The notes below the pieces were generated by a model. The model saw nothing but the letters and a program-made list of their open reading frames with translations. It did not search any database and was not told where the DNA came from. DNA of 64,000 nucleotides from Breznakibacter xylanolyticus (GTDB lineage Bacteria; Bacteroidota; Bacteroidia; Bacteroidales; Marinilabiliaceae), in NCBI RefSeq assembly GCF_003254275.1, contig NZ_QKZK01000013.1:887-64886 (forward strand), in the 5' to 3' direction. This document shows, one piece after another, positions 52,200 through 61,598 of the stretch; the stretch's first letter is position 1, and each line of letters begins with the position of its first letter. Position numbers and translations under genes: made by a program.

Positions 52200-54176
52200 A
52201 TGAAAAAGAGACTATTCGTTTGTTTGTGGATGGCAGTGGTTGGCTGCGTGTCCCTGAGTGCGAAATCGCCTCAGCCATTGGAGCTCACATCGCCCGACGG
52301 CCGTTTGTCGGTGATGGTGGATGTGGCTCCTGATGTGACCTGGCAGATGAGCCTTCAAAATCGCATCATCATGGCGAAGGCTCCCTTGGCTTTATCGCTC
52401 GAAAAAGAAGGCATTTTGGGTAAAGATGCTGTCATCAAAGGGGTGGAACGGTTTTCGATGAATGAGAAAATTGTATCACCCGTCTATAAGAAAAGTACGG
52501 TCGATAATTTGTACAACCAAATGACCGTTCGGTTTGCCGGTAACTATGCCATTGAGTTTCGGGCTTTCAATACCGGCGTGGCATATCGTTTTGTAACCTC
52601 GTTCAAAAAACCCGTGACGGTGCTCAATGAACAGGCTTCTTTTGTGTTTCCTACGCATCAAAAAGCTTTTGTGCCATACATCGACACCAAGTTCGACAGA
52701 TATGCCACTTCGTTCGAGAGCCTTTATCATCACATTCCGTTGTCGGATGTGAAGCCCGACAGCCTCATCATCACCCCCATGCTGGTTGATTTGGGGCTGG
52801 GGCAAAAAGCAGTCATTACCGAAGCTGACCTGGAGGATTATCCCGGTATGTTTTTGACCATCAATAATAACAAAGATGGTTTTAATGGCGAATATGCCAC
52901 TGTACCTGTTGAACAGGAGCGGGGGGGCTATAATAATCTGCAACTCTTGGTCAATAAACGAGGTAGCTATATCGCCAAAACCAAGGGGACGCGCACTTAT
53001 CCCTGGCGCGTGGTGGCCATTAGTGAAAATGATGCCGAGTTGCTCAATAATGATCTGGTGTATTTGTTGGCTGCTCCTTCGCGCATTGCCGACGTGTCGT
53101 GGATTAAGCCCGGTAAGGTGGCCTGGGATTGGTGGAATGATTGGAACATCTCGGGCGTCGATTTTCGTGCAGGCGTCAACACCGAAACTTACAACTATTA
53201 CATCGACTTTGCGGCACAGAGTGGCATCGAGTACGTGATTATGGACGAAGGGTGGGCCTATAGCGATAACCTGATGAACATTGTTCCGTCAATTGATCTG
53301 AAAGCCATTTTGGCTCATGCCCAACAAAAAGGCGTGGGCATCATTCTGTGGGCAGGATGGCTGCCGCTCGATCAGGATATGGAAAACGTGTTCCGCACCT
53401 ATTCGCAGATGGGCGTCAAAGGTTTTAAAATTGACTTTATGGATCGTGACGATCAGCAGGTGGTTAACTTTTATTATCGTTCGGCCGAACTGGCAGCCAA
53501 ATACAAATTGATGCTCGACTTTCATGGGGCATACAAACCTACCGGTTTGCAGCGAACCTGGCCCAATTGCATGACTAATGAGGGCGTGAAAGGCCTCGAA
53601 AATCAAAAGTGGTACAACGACGATTATCCGTTTTACGATGTTTCCATCCCATACATCCGCATGCTGGCCGGCCCTATGGACTACACGCCCGGTGCCATGC
53701 GCAATGCCAATAAGGGCAATTTCCGTCCCATTCACTCCACGCCCATGAGTCAGGGAACGCGTTGCCATCAATTGGCCATGTATGTGGTGTACGAGTCTCC
53801 TTTGTCGATGCTGTGCGACAATCCTTCGGTATATAAAAAAGAACCGGAAAGCGTGGCTCTGATGGCCTCCATCCCCACTGTGTTTGATGAGACGGTGGCT
53901 CTTGGCGGCAACGTGGGCGAATCGGTGGTCATTGCCCGGCGCAAAGGCGATACCTGGTATGTGGGGGCTTTGACCAACTGGGATGCCCGAACCATGACCC
54001 TCGACCTTTCGTTTTTGGGCGATGGTGAATTTAAGGCTGAGGTGTTTCGCGATGGCATCAATGCCGACCGTGAAGGGAGTGACTACAAGCGCGAAGTCAT
54101 CACGGTCAGCAGGTCTCAAAAACTCGACATTCAAATGGCACCCGGCGGCGGTTGGGTGGCGGTGATTAAAAAATAA
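52200..54176 (+). CDS. GH97 retaining alpha-galactosidase type
   Basis: 658 residues from ATG 52200. Signal peptide MKKRLFVCLWMAVVGCVSLSA. The N-terminal super-sandwich (about 25-280) leads into a TIM barrel (about 285-545) and a C-terminal sandwich. The barrel motif GFKIDFMDRDDQ has Asp412 at the position of the nucleophile of retaining GH97 enzymes. Inverting SusB-type alpha-glucosidases have a VKTGYVG-like sequence there, lacking this Asp. Glu467 in NEGVKGLE is 55 residues later, the spacing I recall for the characterised enzyme. It should release terminal alpha-galactose. The neighbouring GH27 gene has the same predicted activity. Confidence 0.88.
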   Translation: MKKRLFVCLWMAVVGCVSLSAKSPQPLELTSPDGRLSVMVDVAPDVTWQMSLQNRIIMAKAPLALSLEKEGILGKDAVIKGVERFSMNEKIVSPVYKKSTVDNLYNQMTVRFAGNYAIEFRAFNTGVAYRFVTSFKKPVTVLNEQASFVFPTHQKAFVPYIDTKFDRYATSFESLYHHIPLSDVKPDSLIITPMLVDLGLGQKAVITEADLEDYPGMFLTINNNKDGFNGEYATVPVEQERGGYNNLQLLVNKRGSYIAKTKGTRTYPWRVVAISENDAELLNNDLVYLLAAPSRIADVSWIKPGKVAWDWWNDWNISGVDFRAGVNTETYNYYIDFAAQSGIEYVIMDEGWAYSDNLMNIVPSIDLKAILAHAQQKGVGIILWAGWLPLDQDMENVFRTYSQMGVKGFKIDFMDRDDQQVVNFYYRSAELAAKYKLMLDFHGAYKPTGLQRTWPNCMTNEGVKGLENQKWYNDDYPFYDVSIPYIRMLAGPMDYTPGAMRNANKGNFRPIHSTPMSQGTRCHQLAMYVVYESPLSMLCDNPSVYKKEPESVALMASIPTVFDETVALGGNVGESVVIARRKGDTWYVGALTNWDARTMTLDLSFLGDGEFKAEVFRDGINADREGSDYKREVITVSRSQKLDIQMAPGGGWVAVIKK

Positions 54177-54311
54177 GGCGATGCATCGTTGCAAGTTCTC
54201 TTTGTGCTTTGATGCTTTGCATGGTGGGTGTTGTCATTATTTAAATCATTGATTTTGATGTGGATTATCGTTAATTCATTCTGCTAATTTATATATCTCA
54301 TTTTTCTCTTT

Positions 54312-54343
54312 CGCCTCTCTTTGGGGGAGGTTGGGAGGGGCTT
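54312..54343 (+). repeat. G-rich intergenic element, copy 3
   Basis: CGCCTCTCTTTGGGGGAGGT then TGGGAGGGGCTT, ending 11 nt before the GH27 ATG at 54355, same orientation as copies 1 and 2 relative to the gene. Confidence 0.65.
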
Positions 54344-54354
54344 AAAACACATAC

Positions 54355-55557
54355 ATGAAAAAAACCATTCTTCTTGCCATGACCCTCTGCGTGATGGGGG
54401 CTTCGGCACAAAAGTTCGAAAATCTGGCCATGACTCCGCCCATGGGGTGGAACAGCTGGAACAAGTTCGCTTGCGACGTGAGTGAGCAACTGATTATGGA
54501 AACCGCCGATGCCATGGCTGCCAGCGGAATGAAGGCTGCCGGGTATGAGTACGTGGTGATTGACGATTGTTGGCAGGTGGGACGCGATAGCATGGGCTTT
54601 ATTGTGGCTGATCCGGTGAGATTCCCGTCGGGCATCAAGGCGCTGGCTGATTATGTGCACAGCAAGGGATTGAAATTTGGCATTTATTCATGTGCCGGCA
54701 CCGAAACCTGTGGCGGACGTCCTGGAAGCCGCGGCCACGAGTTTCAGGATGCTTATATGTACGCCCAATGGGGCGTGGATTACCTGAAGTTCGATTGGTG
54801 CAAAACCGACGGGCAAAATGCTGTGGAGTCGTATCGTTTGATGAGTCAAAAACTCAAAGAGGCCGGACGTCCCATTGTGTTTAGTTTGTGTGAGTGGGGT
54901 GACAATAAGCCCTGGAATTGGGGCAAGGAAATCGGCCACTTGTGGCGTACCACCGGCGATATTTACGACTGTTTCGACTGTGAAAAGAATCACGGTACCT
55001 GGTCGAACTGGGGCGTGATGCGCATTCTCGACATGCAGGACGGATTGCGTGAGTATGCCGGCCCGGGGCATTGGAACGATCCCGACATGTTGGAGGTCGG
55101 TAACGGTGGCTTGTCGCTGAACGAAGCGCGTGCCCACTTCTCGATGTGGTGTATGCTCGCTGCGCCTCTCATTGCCGGTAACGATTTGCGCAATATGAAT
55201 GCCGAAACGCTCTCGATTCTCACCAATGCTGATGCCATTGCCATTAATCAGGATCCCATTGGTGTTCAAGGACTGAAAGTAGATGCTGTTGATGGCCTCG
55301 AAACTTGGGTAAAACCGCTAAGCAATGGCGAGTGGGCGATTTGCTTTCTCAATCGTAGCGCTGAACCCAAAACCATTTCCTACGACTGGAAAACCAAAGT
55401 GGTGAAGGATGAGTTTGCCAAGCGTGAACTCAACGGTGCCTCTCAGCAATACAACATCAAAGATGTTTGGACCAAGAAATCACTCGGCAATACCCAAAAA
55501 ACGCTCAAGGCCACCATTCCCTCGCACGATGTGTTGATGGTGAAGCTTTCGAAATAA
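54355..55557 (+). CDS. GH27 alpha-galactosidase
   Basis: 400 residues. Signal peptide MKKTILLAMTLCVMGASAQ. It begins the barrel with MTPPMGWNSWNKFAC and EYVVIDDCWQ. The nucleophile Asp147 is in YLKFDWC and the acid/base Asp202 in WRTTGDIYD. The WNDPDMLEVG block follows, and paired cysteines (CAGTETC, DCFDC) are typical of the family. A C-terminal beta-sandwich is complete. It releases alpha-1,6- or alpha-1,3-linked galactose. It is convergent with the GH42 gene across a bidirectional terminator. Confidence 0.95.
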   Translation: MKKTILLAMTLCVMGASAQKFENLAMTPPMGWNSWNKFACDVSEQLIMETADAMAASGMKAAGYEYVVIDDCWQVGRDSMGFIVADPVRFPSGIKALADYVHSKGLKFGIYSCAGTETCGGRPGSRGHEFQDAYMYAQWGVDYLKFDWCKTDGQNAVESYRLMSQKLKEAGRPIVFSLCEWGDNKPWNWGKEIGHLWRTTGDIYDCFDCEKNHGTWSNWGVMRILDMQDGLREYAGPGHWNDPDMLEVGNGGLSLNEARAHFSMWCMLAAPLIAGNDLRNMNAETLSILTNADAIAINQDPIGVQGLKVDAVDGLETWVKPLSNGEWAICFLNRSAEPKTISYDWKTKVVKDEFAKRELNGASQQYNIKDVWTKKSLGNTQKTLKATIPSHDVLMVKLSK

Positions 55558-55577
55558 TGACGTTGAATGATGTCAAT

Positions 55578-55613
55578 AAAAAAAGCACGGGATGAAGATT
55601 CCGTGCTTTTTTT
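55578..55613. terminator. bidirectional Rho-independent terminator
   Basis: AAAAAAAGCACGG (55578-55590) pairs with CCGTGCTTTTTTT (55601-55613), between the convergent GH27 and GH42 genes. Confidence 0.92.
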
Positions 55614-55628
55614 ATAGGCTAAAGTTTT

Positions 55629-57710
55629 TTACTCCATCCACACCACTACTCCCGCCGGAGCAAGGTTGCTTTCTCCGATCACAATTTTCGCATTTTGGGG
55701 AATGTCTATGAGCTGTGTTTCGGAGCTGTAGTTCACGGCCGTCCAAAGCCCGTCGCGCCATTGTACGTAAACGCCTGCCGGATATTCCTCGGTGGTGGCA
55801 CCTGCCCTTTGGTACACTTGCTTAACCACTTCACGTTCCAGTTGATTATCGTCTGTGTCCACGCCAATGTAGGTTATGGTGCCTTTGCCGATGGTGTGCG
55901 TCACCACGGCTGCTTTGTCGGCATAAAACTGGTTGCTGTATGATGCCACAACCGATTGTGGATGGTTTGGGGTGAGCACGTCGGCCCAGTTGTTCCATGT
56001 ATATGAACGGTTTGCCATGTTTATTTCTCCTTTGCCCGAGGGGTGCATCTGATCAAAAAAATCAATCTTGGCATTGATGAGCGGGTAGATGGGAGCCGCC
56101 CAGTCGCTTTCCCAAATGTGTCCATGGCGGTTCTTAACGCCGGTACGTGGGGTGAGAACCAAATGACCGCCATTGTGCACATAATGTCTCCATTTTTCCA
56201 CCAACATTGTGTCCAGTAGCTCATAGGCTGGGGCAATCATGACTCGGTAAGCCGACCAGTCGTCGTTTTCTGAGACGATGTCTGTGGGGGCGCCCAGCGA
56301 TTTGGCCATCTCGTGATATTTTTGGAAGTGAGACATGGCATTCCATTGCACCGACTGGCTTTGGCGTTGCATGCTCCAAATGTTGTCGTTGTTCCAAAGC
56401 ATGGCTGTTTTTCGGGCTTGCAGCTGCTTGGGGAGCGGTGTGTTGGTGCGCGCCAGTTTGCGCAACGTTTTCATCTCCTTTATGGCTTGTTCAAATTCCC
56501 GCCCGCCCAGCGATGGTGTGATGCCATCGGTTTTCACTATGCCCGAGTGGTACTGCTCGGCGCTGTAATTGATTTGTCGATAGCGGTAGGTGCACGCAAA
56601 CGAAGCCCCCGCACCAAAGCAATGGTAAAGCCACATACGGGTGGTGCCCGGAAGCAGTTGGGCGTTGATGTTGGCCCAGTTCACCTGACCGGGTTGCAGT
56701 TCCATCACCCCGGTGATGCCTTTCACCGAGCGATAATAGTCGTTGGCAAACGAGAGTGTGAGCGGGTCTCCCATTCGAAAGCCTTGTTCCCCCAAGTTGG
56801 TGCTGCCATAATTGGGATAGGCCGTGAATGCTGCAAGGTCAAGCTTGGAAGCCCGCCGTGGGTCGGCGCCCGTACCTGTGCCAAGATAATTGGTTGTGAC
56901 AAACTGAGTAGGGGCAATGTGACCCCGTAAAATTTCGGCCTGAATGTCGAGGAATTCGCCCTGCACATCGGCCGAGAAGCGCTGAAAGTCGAGCAGCGCG
57001 TGCGGGTTGGTTCCCCACCAGCCCACCATTTGGGCATTGGGAATCTTCACCTGGTCGAAGCGGCTGTAGCGCTGGCTCCAAAATGCCGTGCCCCAGGCCG
57101 CGTTGAGTTTGTCGATGGTGCCATATTGTTTTTCAAGCCAAGTTCTAAAAGCGGCCTGCGCCGATGGGCTGAAGTCGTGCTTGGCCTCGGGTTCGTTGTC
57201 TATTTGCCAGCCGATAACGGCTTTGTGCTGCCCATAGCGTTGTGCCAGTTGGGTGACGATGGTGGCGCAGTATTGGCGGTAAATGTCGTTCGTGAGTGAG
57301 TTCATGGCTCGTGTACCGTGTTCCTGCCGAATGTAGTTGGCATTCATTAGGTAGATTTCCGGATGTTTTTCACCCAGCCACACCGGGGGGGTGATGGAAG
57401 GTGTGCAAAGAATCACCTTTAACTGATGCTTCTGAGCCAGGTCGATGACCCGGTCGAGCCACTCGAACTGAAAATGTCCTTCTTCGGGCTCCATGTCTAT
57501 CCATGCGAATTCGCCCAGGTGAATGAACTCGAAACCCATGTCGGCAATATTTTGAATGTCGCGCTCCCATTGCGATTCATTCCAATGTTCGGGATAATAA
57601 TAAACGCCAATGGTCATTAAATCCTTTTTTGGGAAAAAAGTGTTGTTGTTTTGGGCTATCAGGAGATTGCCCCATAACAAGGTGGCCAAAAGGAGTACGA
57701 TTCGATTCAT
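55629..57710 (-). CDS. GH42 beta-galactosidase
   Basis: 693 residues from ATG 57710. Earlier in-frame starts are rejected because a signal peptide (MNRIVLLLATLLWGNLLIAQ) begins here. The GH42 barrel starts TIGVYYYPEHWNESQWERDI. The acid/base Glu173 is in IDNEPEAKHD and the nucleophile Glu337 in GVMELQPGQVNW. A trimerisation domain (about 400-610) and a C-terminal sandwich follow. An exported GH42 would remove beta-galactosyl units outside the cytoplasm. It is the last enzyme of the cluster and the only one on the minus strand. Confidence 0.93.
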   Translation of the reverse strand: MNRIVLLLATLLWGNLLIAQNNNTFFPKKDLMTIGVYYYPEHWNESQWERDIQNIADMGFEFIHLGEFAWIDMEPEEGHFQFEWLDRVIDLAQKHQLKVILCTPSITPPVWLGEKHPEIYLMNANYIRQEHGTRAMNSLTNDIYRQYCATIVTQLAQRYGQHKAVIGWQIDNEPEAKHDFSPSAQAAFRTWLEKQYGTIDKLNAAWGTAFWSQRYSRFDQVKIPNAQMVGWWGTNPHALLDFQRFSADVQGEFLDIQAEILRGHIAPTQFVTTNYLGTGTGADPRRASKLDLAAFTAYPNYGSTNLGEQGFRMGDPLTLSFANDYYRSVKGITGVMELQPGQVNWANINAQLLPGTTRMWLYHCFGAGASFACTYRYRQINYSAEQYHSGIVKTDGITPSLGGREFEQAIKEMKTLRKLARTNTPLPKQLQARKTAMLWNNDNIWSMQRQSQSVQWNAMSHFQKYHEMAKSLGAPTDIVSENDDWSAYRVMIAPAYELLDTMLVEKWRHYVHNGGHLVLTPRTGVKNRHGHIWESDWAAPIYPLINAKIDFFDQMHPSGKGEINMANRSYTWNNWADVLTPNHPQSVVASYSNQFYADKAAVVTHTIGKGTITYIGVDTDDNQLEREVVKQVYQRAGATTEEYPAGVYVQWRDGLWTAVNYSSETQLIDIPQNAKIVIGESNLAPAGVVVWME

Positions 57711-57907
57711 GAAGCAGTTTTTTAGTATGTCTTCAACAAAAATAATCATCGGCACCCCTTGTCGGAGTGCCATTTGTTGTTAATTGGTAGATGAATTGTG
57801 TTTTTGAAACCGGAATGCCTTTTTTTTACAAATGGTGTCATGGTTATTGACGCACAAATACGAACTTTGATGCTTCAAAATTGTCACACCGCGATAAGAC
57901 CATTATC

Positions 57908-58675
57908 ATGATTGCCATTCTCTCTCCTGCAAAAAATATTGATTTCACCCCCTCATTTGTCGAGCTGCCGTTGTCTGTCCCCCTGTTTTCAGAGCAAGCC
58001 AATCGCTTGGCCGGTCATCTCAAAAACTACTCGATTGAGCAACTGGTTGATTTATACCATGTGAATCGCTCTATTGCTGATCTTAATTACGGGCGATGGG
58101 CGCATTGGCTCCAACAACCCGCAGCCGATGCCTTGCGACCTGCCGTAACGGCCTTTAACGGGGAGGTGTATCGTGGGCTCGATGCCCGTTCGTTGACCAC
58201 AGCGCAGCTTACGAAAGCCGACAAAGCATTGCGCATTCTTTCCGGTTTGTATGGCGTGTTGTCGCCTCTTGATGGCATTCAGGCATACCGGCTGGAAATG
58301 GGAACGAAAATTGATTTCGATGGCCATCGTGCCCTTTATCCTTTATGGCGGGAACGGGTGACGAAGGCCATTGTCGATGCCGTAGAAGCATCGTCGGGTG
58401 ATAAGGCATTGGTGAATTTGGCTTCGGCCGAATATGCCAAAGTCATTGATCAAAAAAAACTGCCTTTTCCCGTGATTGACATTGAGTTCAAGCAAGAGGT
58501 CAATGGTTCGCTCAAAAATATCACCGTTTATGCCAAGCGGGCAAGAGGCTTGATGGCCCGTTTTATGGTGGTTCACAATATTCAATGCGTGGAGCATCTG
58601 AAGGCATTCGACAGCGAGGGGTATTCTTTTAGCCAGCACCATTCTTCGCAACATCGTTGGGTTTTCCTCAGATAA
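57908..58675 (+). CDS. yaaA: peroxide stress protein YaaA (DUF328/UPF0246)
   Basis: 255 residues from ATG 57908. The N-terminal signature MIAILSPAKNIDF is typical of the family. It is followed by LSGLYGVLSPLDGIQAYRLEMG and near the end YAKRARGLMARFMV. Members bind DNA and limit peroxide-driven iron damage in E. coli, and no enzymatic activity is settled. Single gene, with the promoter of the next gene overlapping its stop. Confidence 0.93.
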   Translation: MIAILSPAKNIDFTPSFVELPLSVPLFSEQANRLAGHLKNYSIEQLVDLYHVNRSIADLNYGRWAHWLQQPAADALRPAVTAFNGEVYRGLDARSLTTAQLTKADKALRILSGLYGVLSPLDGIQAYRLEMGTKIDFDGHRALYPLWRERVTKAIVDAVEASSGDKALVNLASAEYAKVIDQKKLPFPVIDIEFKQEVNGSLKNITVYAKRARGLMARFMVVHNIQCVEHLKAFDSEGYSFSQHHSSQHRWVFLR

Positions 58676-58688
58676 AATCGTATCTTTA
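58657..58688 (+). promoter_or_regulatory. Bacteroidota-type promoter of the PAS kinase gene
   Basis: TTG at 58657-58659 (-33) and TATCTTTA at 58681-58688 (-7, one mismatch to TAnnTTTG), spacer 21 nt. The -33 lies inside the end of yaaA. Confidence 0.5.
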
Positions 58689-58729
58689 AAACCGTTCCTT
58701 TTCGCCATTTTTTAACCAACCATTTGTTC

Positions 58730-60937
58730 ATGATTTCTCACAACGAACTGTTGTTTGCCCTCGATTCAACCGATAATATTGTGGTGATGACCTCCCTCGA
58801 TGGCGTGATTACATACGTGAACAAAGCTTTTGAAACCACTTATGGTTATCGGCGTGATGAAGTGGTGGGGGCGAAAACATCTATCCTTAAAAGTGGACAT
58901 CATACCAAAGATTTTTACCGCGATTTGTGGGATACCATTACCAATGGTGAAACTTGGGAGGGTGATTTTTTAAACCACACCCGCGATAAACGCGAAGTGT
59001 GGGAACATACCAAAATTTCGCCCATTCACAACCAGCGCAGGCAGTTGACCGGCTTTATTGCGGTTAGTGATAATATTACCACCAAACGCATTTTGGAGCA
59101 GCAGATTCAGGAAGAACAATTCCTGCTCAATGAGCTGGTGGCCAACTCCCCGGTGGCCATCACCATTGCCCAGCCCTTAATGGTCAACGGACAGGTGGAC
59201 GACATCATTGTGCTGAAGGCCAATCCGGTGGCCGGCGTTATTTTTAACCGTCTGGGACTGACCGGCATGCGTTTTAGAGTCCTAATGCCTTCGTTTGCCA
59301 ACTATTTCGTGCAGCTCGACTCCATTACTTCTGAAAAACAAGCTCTGGAGGTGTATGTGCCCGAATTGGCTAAGCATTTGTCGTTTAGGACGTTTCCGTT
59401 GCCTAATGGCCGGTTTTGTGCCCTCTTTTATGATGTGACCGACTACAAACGCACCATTGCTGCCTTGCAGGAGAGCGAAGAACGTTATTCATCGTTGGTT
59501 GAAGATACTCCGGCATTGATTTGTCGGTTCGATAATCAGGCCAATATTACATACGTTAATAAGTTTTCACTCATTAACCGAAAGCTGGATGATATCATCG
59601 GACAGTCGTTTTATTCATTTTTTGATGAGGCTTCTGTTCGTATTATTCAAAAAAAACTCTCTCATATTAAGGGGCATGTAACCACGGTCGATTTTGAGGT
59701 GCAGATGCCGGTCAACAATCAGGTGAGGTGGCTCAAATGGGTGGTGCGCGCTTTGTTTGATGCCGAAGGTAAGATTTTCGATTACCAGGCCGTTGGCGTC
59801 GATTTTACCGATTTCAAGATGGCTGAACAGGCGTTGGCCGAAAATCGCAACATGCTCAATTCAATCGTCAATAACAGTCTGATTGGTGTCATGGTGGTGA
59901 ATGTGCGAAACGAAATTGTGTTTGTGAACTCGCGCATGGTCGAGATGTTTTTGTATGCCGAAGAAGAATTTTATCGCATGCAAAACCCTCACATTACTTT
60001 GGTTGACGACGAAAATGGCATTCGCCGACGTTTTACCGATATGCTCAACCACGAGCGCGATAGTTTCACTGCCGAGCGCGAATATGTGCGCAAGGACGGG
60101 ACGGTGTTTTGGGGCTCGCTTTATTTGTCGCCCGTGCGCGATGCCGGCGGTGAAATCCGCGAAGTGGTTGCCCTGGTGGCCGATATCGACCTGAAAAAAC
60201 AGTTTGAAATGCGCCTGATTGAGGACGAGAAGAAACTTAAAGCACTTAACGCCACCAAGGATAAACTTTTTTCCATCATCGCTCACGACATTAAAAATCC
60301 CTTCAACGCCATTTTGGGATTTGCGTCTCTGCTTCATGCCCAGTTAGATGATTTTTCGAAAGACGAAATTCGTGTTTTCATCGAAAAGATTCTCGAGGCC
60401 GGCGAAAATACTTACAAACTGCTCGAAGACTTGCTCACATGGGGGCGCTCACAATTGGGCAAACTCTCTATGAAGGTGGTGAGCAATTCGCCCCGTGCCA
60501 TGGTCGATGAGATTTTTCATTATTATACCATTTTAGCTCAAAACAAGTCGATTCAACTGGTTAACGCATTGCCCGACGACCTTTGTGTGATGGCCGATAC
60601 TGATATGCTTAAGTTTGTGTTGCGAAACCTCATTCACAACGGCATCAAGTTTACCAATACCCACGGAACGGTTGAATGTCGTGCTCAATCGGCCAATACC
60701 GATGGTCGTGTGGCGATTGCGGTGTGTGACAACGGCATTGGCATACGCCCTGAGAAATTGGGCGTCTTGTTCGATATTTCTGCCTTTTTGTCGACCACCG
60801 GAACCGCCAATGAAAAAGGAACCGGACTGGGATTGTCGCTCTCCAAGGAGATGGTCGAAAAAAATGGCGGTAACCTGTCGGTGGTTAGCGAAGTAGGGAA
60901 GGGAACCACCTTCTTGATTGAATTGCCGGTGGCTTAG
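58730..60937 (+). CDS. PAS-domain sensor histidine kinase
   Basis: 735 residues from ATG 58730. No membrane segment, so it is a cytoplasmic sensor. About four PAS units: 5-125 (ITYVNKAFETTYGYRRDEVVG), 130-240, 245-370 (ITYVNKFSLINRKLDDIIG) and 375-500. The kinase core follows: phospho-acceptor His519 in IIAHDIKNPFN, N-box LRNLIHNGIKF, G-boxes CDNGIGIRP and GTGLGLSLS. No receiver or regulator gene is adjacent, so the partner is elsewhere. The ligand or cofactor of the PAS units is unknown. Confidence 0.92.
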   Translation: MISHNELLFALDSTDNIVVMTSLDGVITYVNKAFETTYGYRRDEVVGAKTSILKSGHHTKDFYRDLWDTITNGETWEGDFLNHTRDKREVWEHTKISPIHNQRRQLTGFIAVSDNITTKRILEQQIQEEQFLLNELVANSPVAITIAQPLMVNGQVDDIIVLKANPVAGVIFNRLGLTGMRFRVLMPSFANYFVQLDSITSEKQALEVYVPELAKHLSFRTFPLPNGRFCALFYDVTDYKRTIAALQESEERYSSLVEDTPALICRFDNQANITYVNKFSLINRKLDDIIGQSFYSFFDEASVRIIQKKLSHIKGHVTTVDFEVQMPVNNQVRWLKWVVRALFDAEGKIFDYQAVGVDFTDFKMAEQALAENRNMLNSIVNNSLIGVMVVNVRNEIVFVNSRMVEMFLYAEEEFYRMQNPHITLVDDENGIRRRFTDMLNHERDSFTAEREYVRKDGTVFWGSLYLSPVRDAGGEIREVVALVADIDLKKQFEMRLIEDEKKLKALNATKDKLFSIIAHDIKNPFNAILGFASLLHAQLDDFSKDEIRVFIEKILEAGENTYKLLEDLLTWGRSQLGKLSMKVVSNSPRAMVDEIFHYYTILAQNKSIQLVNALPDDLCVMADTDMLKFVLRNLIHNGIKFTNTHGTVECRAQSANTDGRVAIAVCDNGIGIRPEKLGVLFDISAFLSTTGTANEKGTGLGLSLSKEMVEKNGGNLSVVSEVGKGTTFLIELPVA

Positions 60938-60962
60938 TGTATTCTTTTTAAGTGAAATTAAA

Positions 60963-60998
60963 AAAAGCACGAACAGGTGAATTCCTATTCGTGCTTTT
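60963..60998. terminator. bidirectional Rho-independent terminator
   Basis: AAAAGCACGAA (60963-60973) pairs with TTCGTGCTTTT (60988-60998), between the convergent kinase and ribH genes. Confidence 0.88.
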
Positions 60999-61022
60999 GT
61001 GTGGATGTCGCTACTTGTTGTG

Positions 61023-61517
61023 TTATTGCAAGTCCATGTTGAATTGCACCATTTTAATGGCCGTGATGGCCGCTTCATCGCCTTTGTTGCCATGGATGCC
61101 ACCTGCACGATCCAATGACTGCTGCAGGTTGTCGGTGGTGAGCACTCCAAAAATGAAGGGAATGTCGTATTGCAGGTTCAACTCGGTGATGCCTTGCGTG
61201 ACACCCTGGCACACGTAGTCGAAATGGGGGGTGTCGCCTTTGATGACACATCCCAGGCAGATCACGGCATCAATATCCGGACAGTGGTCGGCAATCATGC
61301 GGCCGCCGGCGGTGAGTTCAAAGCTGCCGGGTACATATTTCAGTAATATGTTTTCTTCTTTTATGCCGTGGCGTATGAGTGTGTCTACGGCTCCTTGTGC
61401 CAGGGCGTTGGTGATTTGTTCGTTCCACTCCGACACCACAACGGCGATGCGCATATCTTCGGCCGATGGAACTTTGGCCGGATCGTAATCTGAAAGGTTT
61501 TTTAAGCTTGTTGCCAT
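61023..61517 (-). CDS. ribH: 6,7-dimethyl-8-ribityllumazine synthase
   Basis: 164 residues from ATG 61517. An in-frame start 57 nt upstream lies within the terminator hairpin of the TPR gene. Family motifs are VSEWNEQIT near the N-terminus, [16 protein letters not shown], and the catalytic block [16 protein letters not shown] containing the conserved His. It joins the pyrimidine and butanone-phosphate precursors in the penultimate step of riboflavin synthesis and forms an icosahedral or pentameric assembly. No riboswitch is seen upstream. Confidence 0.95.
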   Translation of the reverse strand: MATSLKNLSDYDPAKVPSAEDMRIAVVVSEWNEQITNALAQGAVDTLIRHGIKEENILLKYVPGSFELTAGGRMIADHCPDIDAVICLGCVIKGDTPHFDYVCQGVTQGITELNLQYDIPFIFGVLTTDNLQQSLDRAGGIHGNKGDEAAITAIKMVQFNMDLQ

Positions 61518-61543
61518 GTTGTTTAATTCTATGGTGTGAATAC

Positions 61544-61582
61544 AAAAAAGGTTGTCGGATGCAATATCCGACAACCTTTTTT
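61544..61582. terminator. Rho-independent terminator downstream of the TPR gene
   Basis: Perfect 17-bp stem (61544-61560 with 61566-61582), core AAGGTTGTCGGAT, loop of 5 nt, T-runs on both strands. It separates the TPR gene from ribH. Confidence 0.92.
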
Positions 61583-61598
61583 GAAGATATCTGTTCGA

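Noticed and set aside
52200-54176. GH97 gene as a SusB-like inverting alpha-glucosidase
   Set aside because: The barrel motif KIDFMDRDD supplies an Asp nucleophile, which SusB-type enzymes lack, favouring the retaining alpha-galactosidase group.
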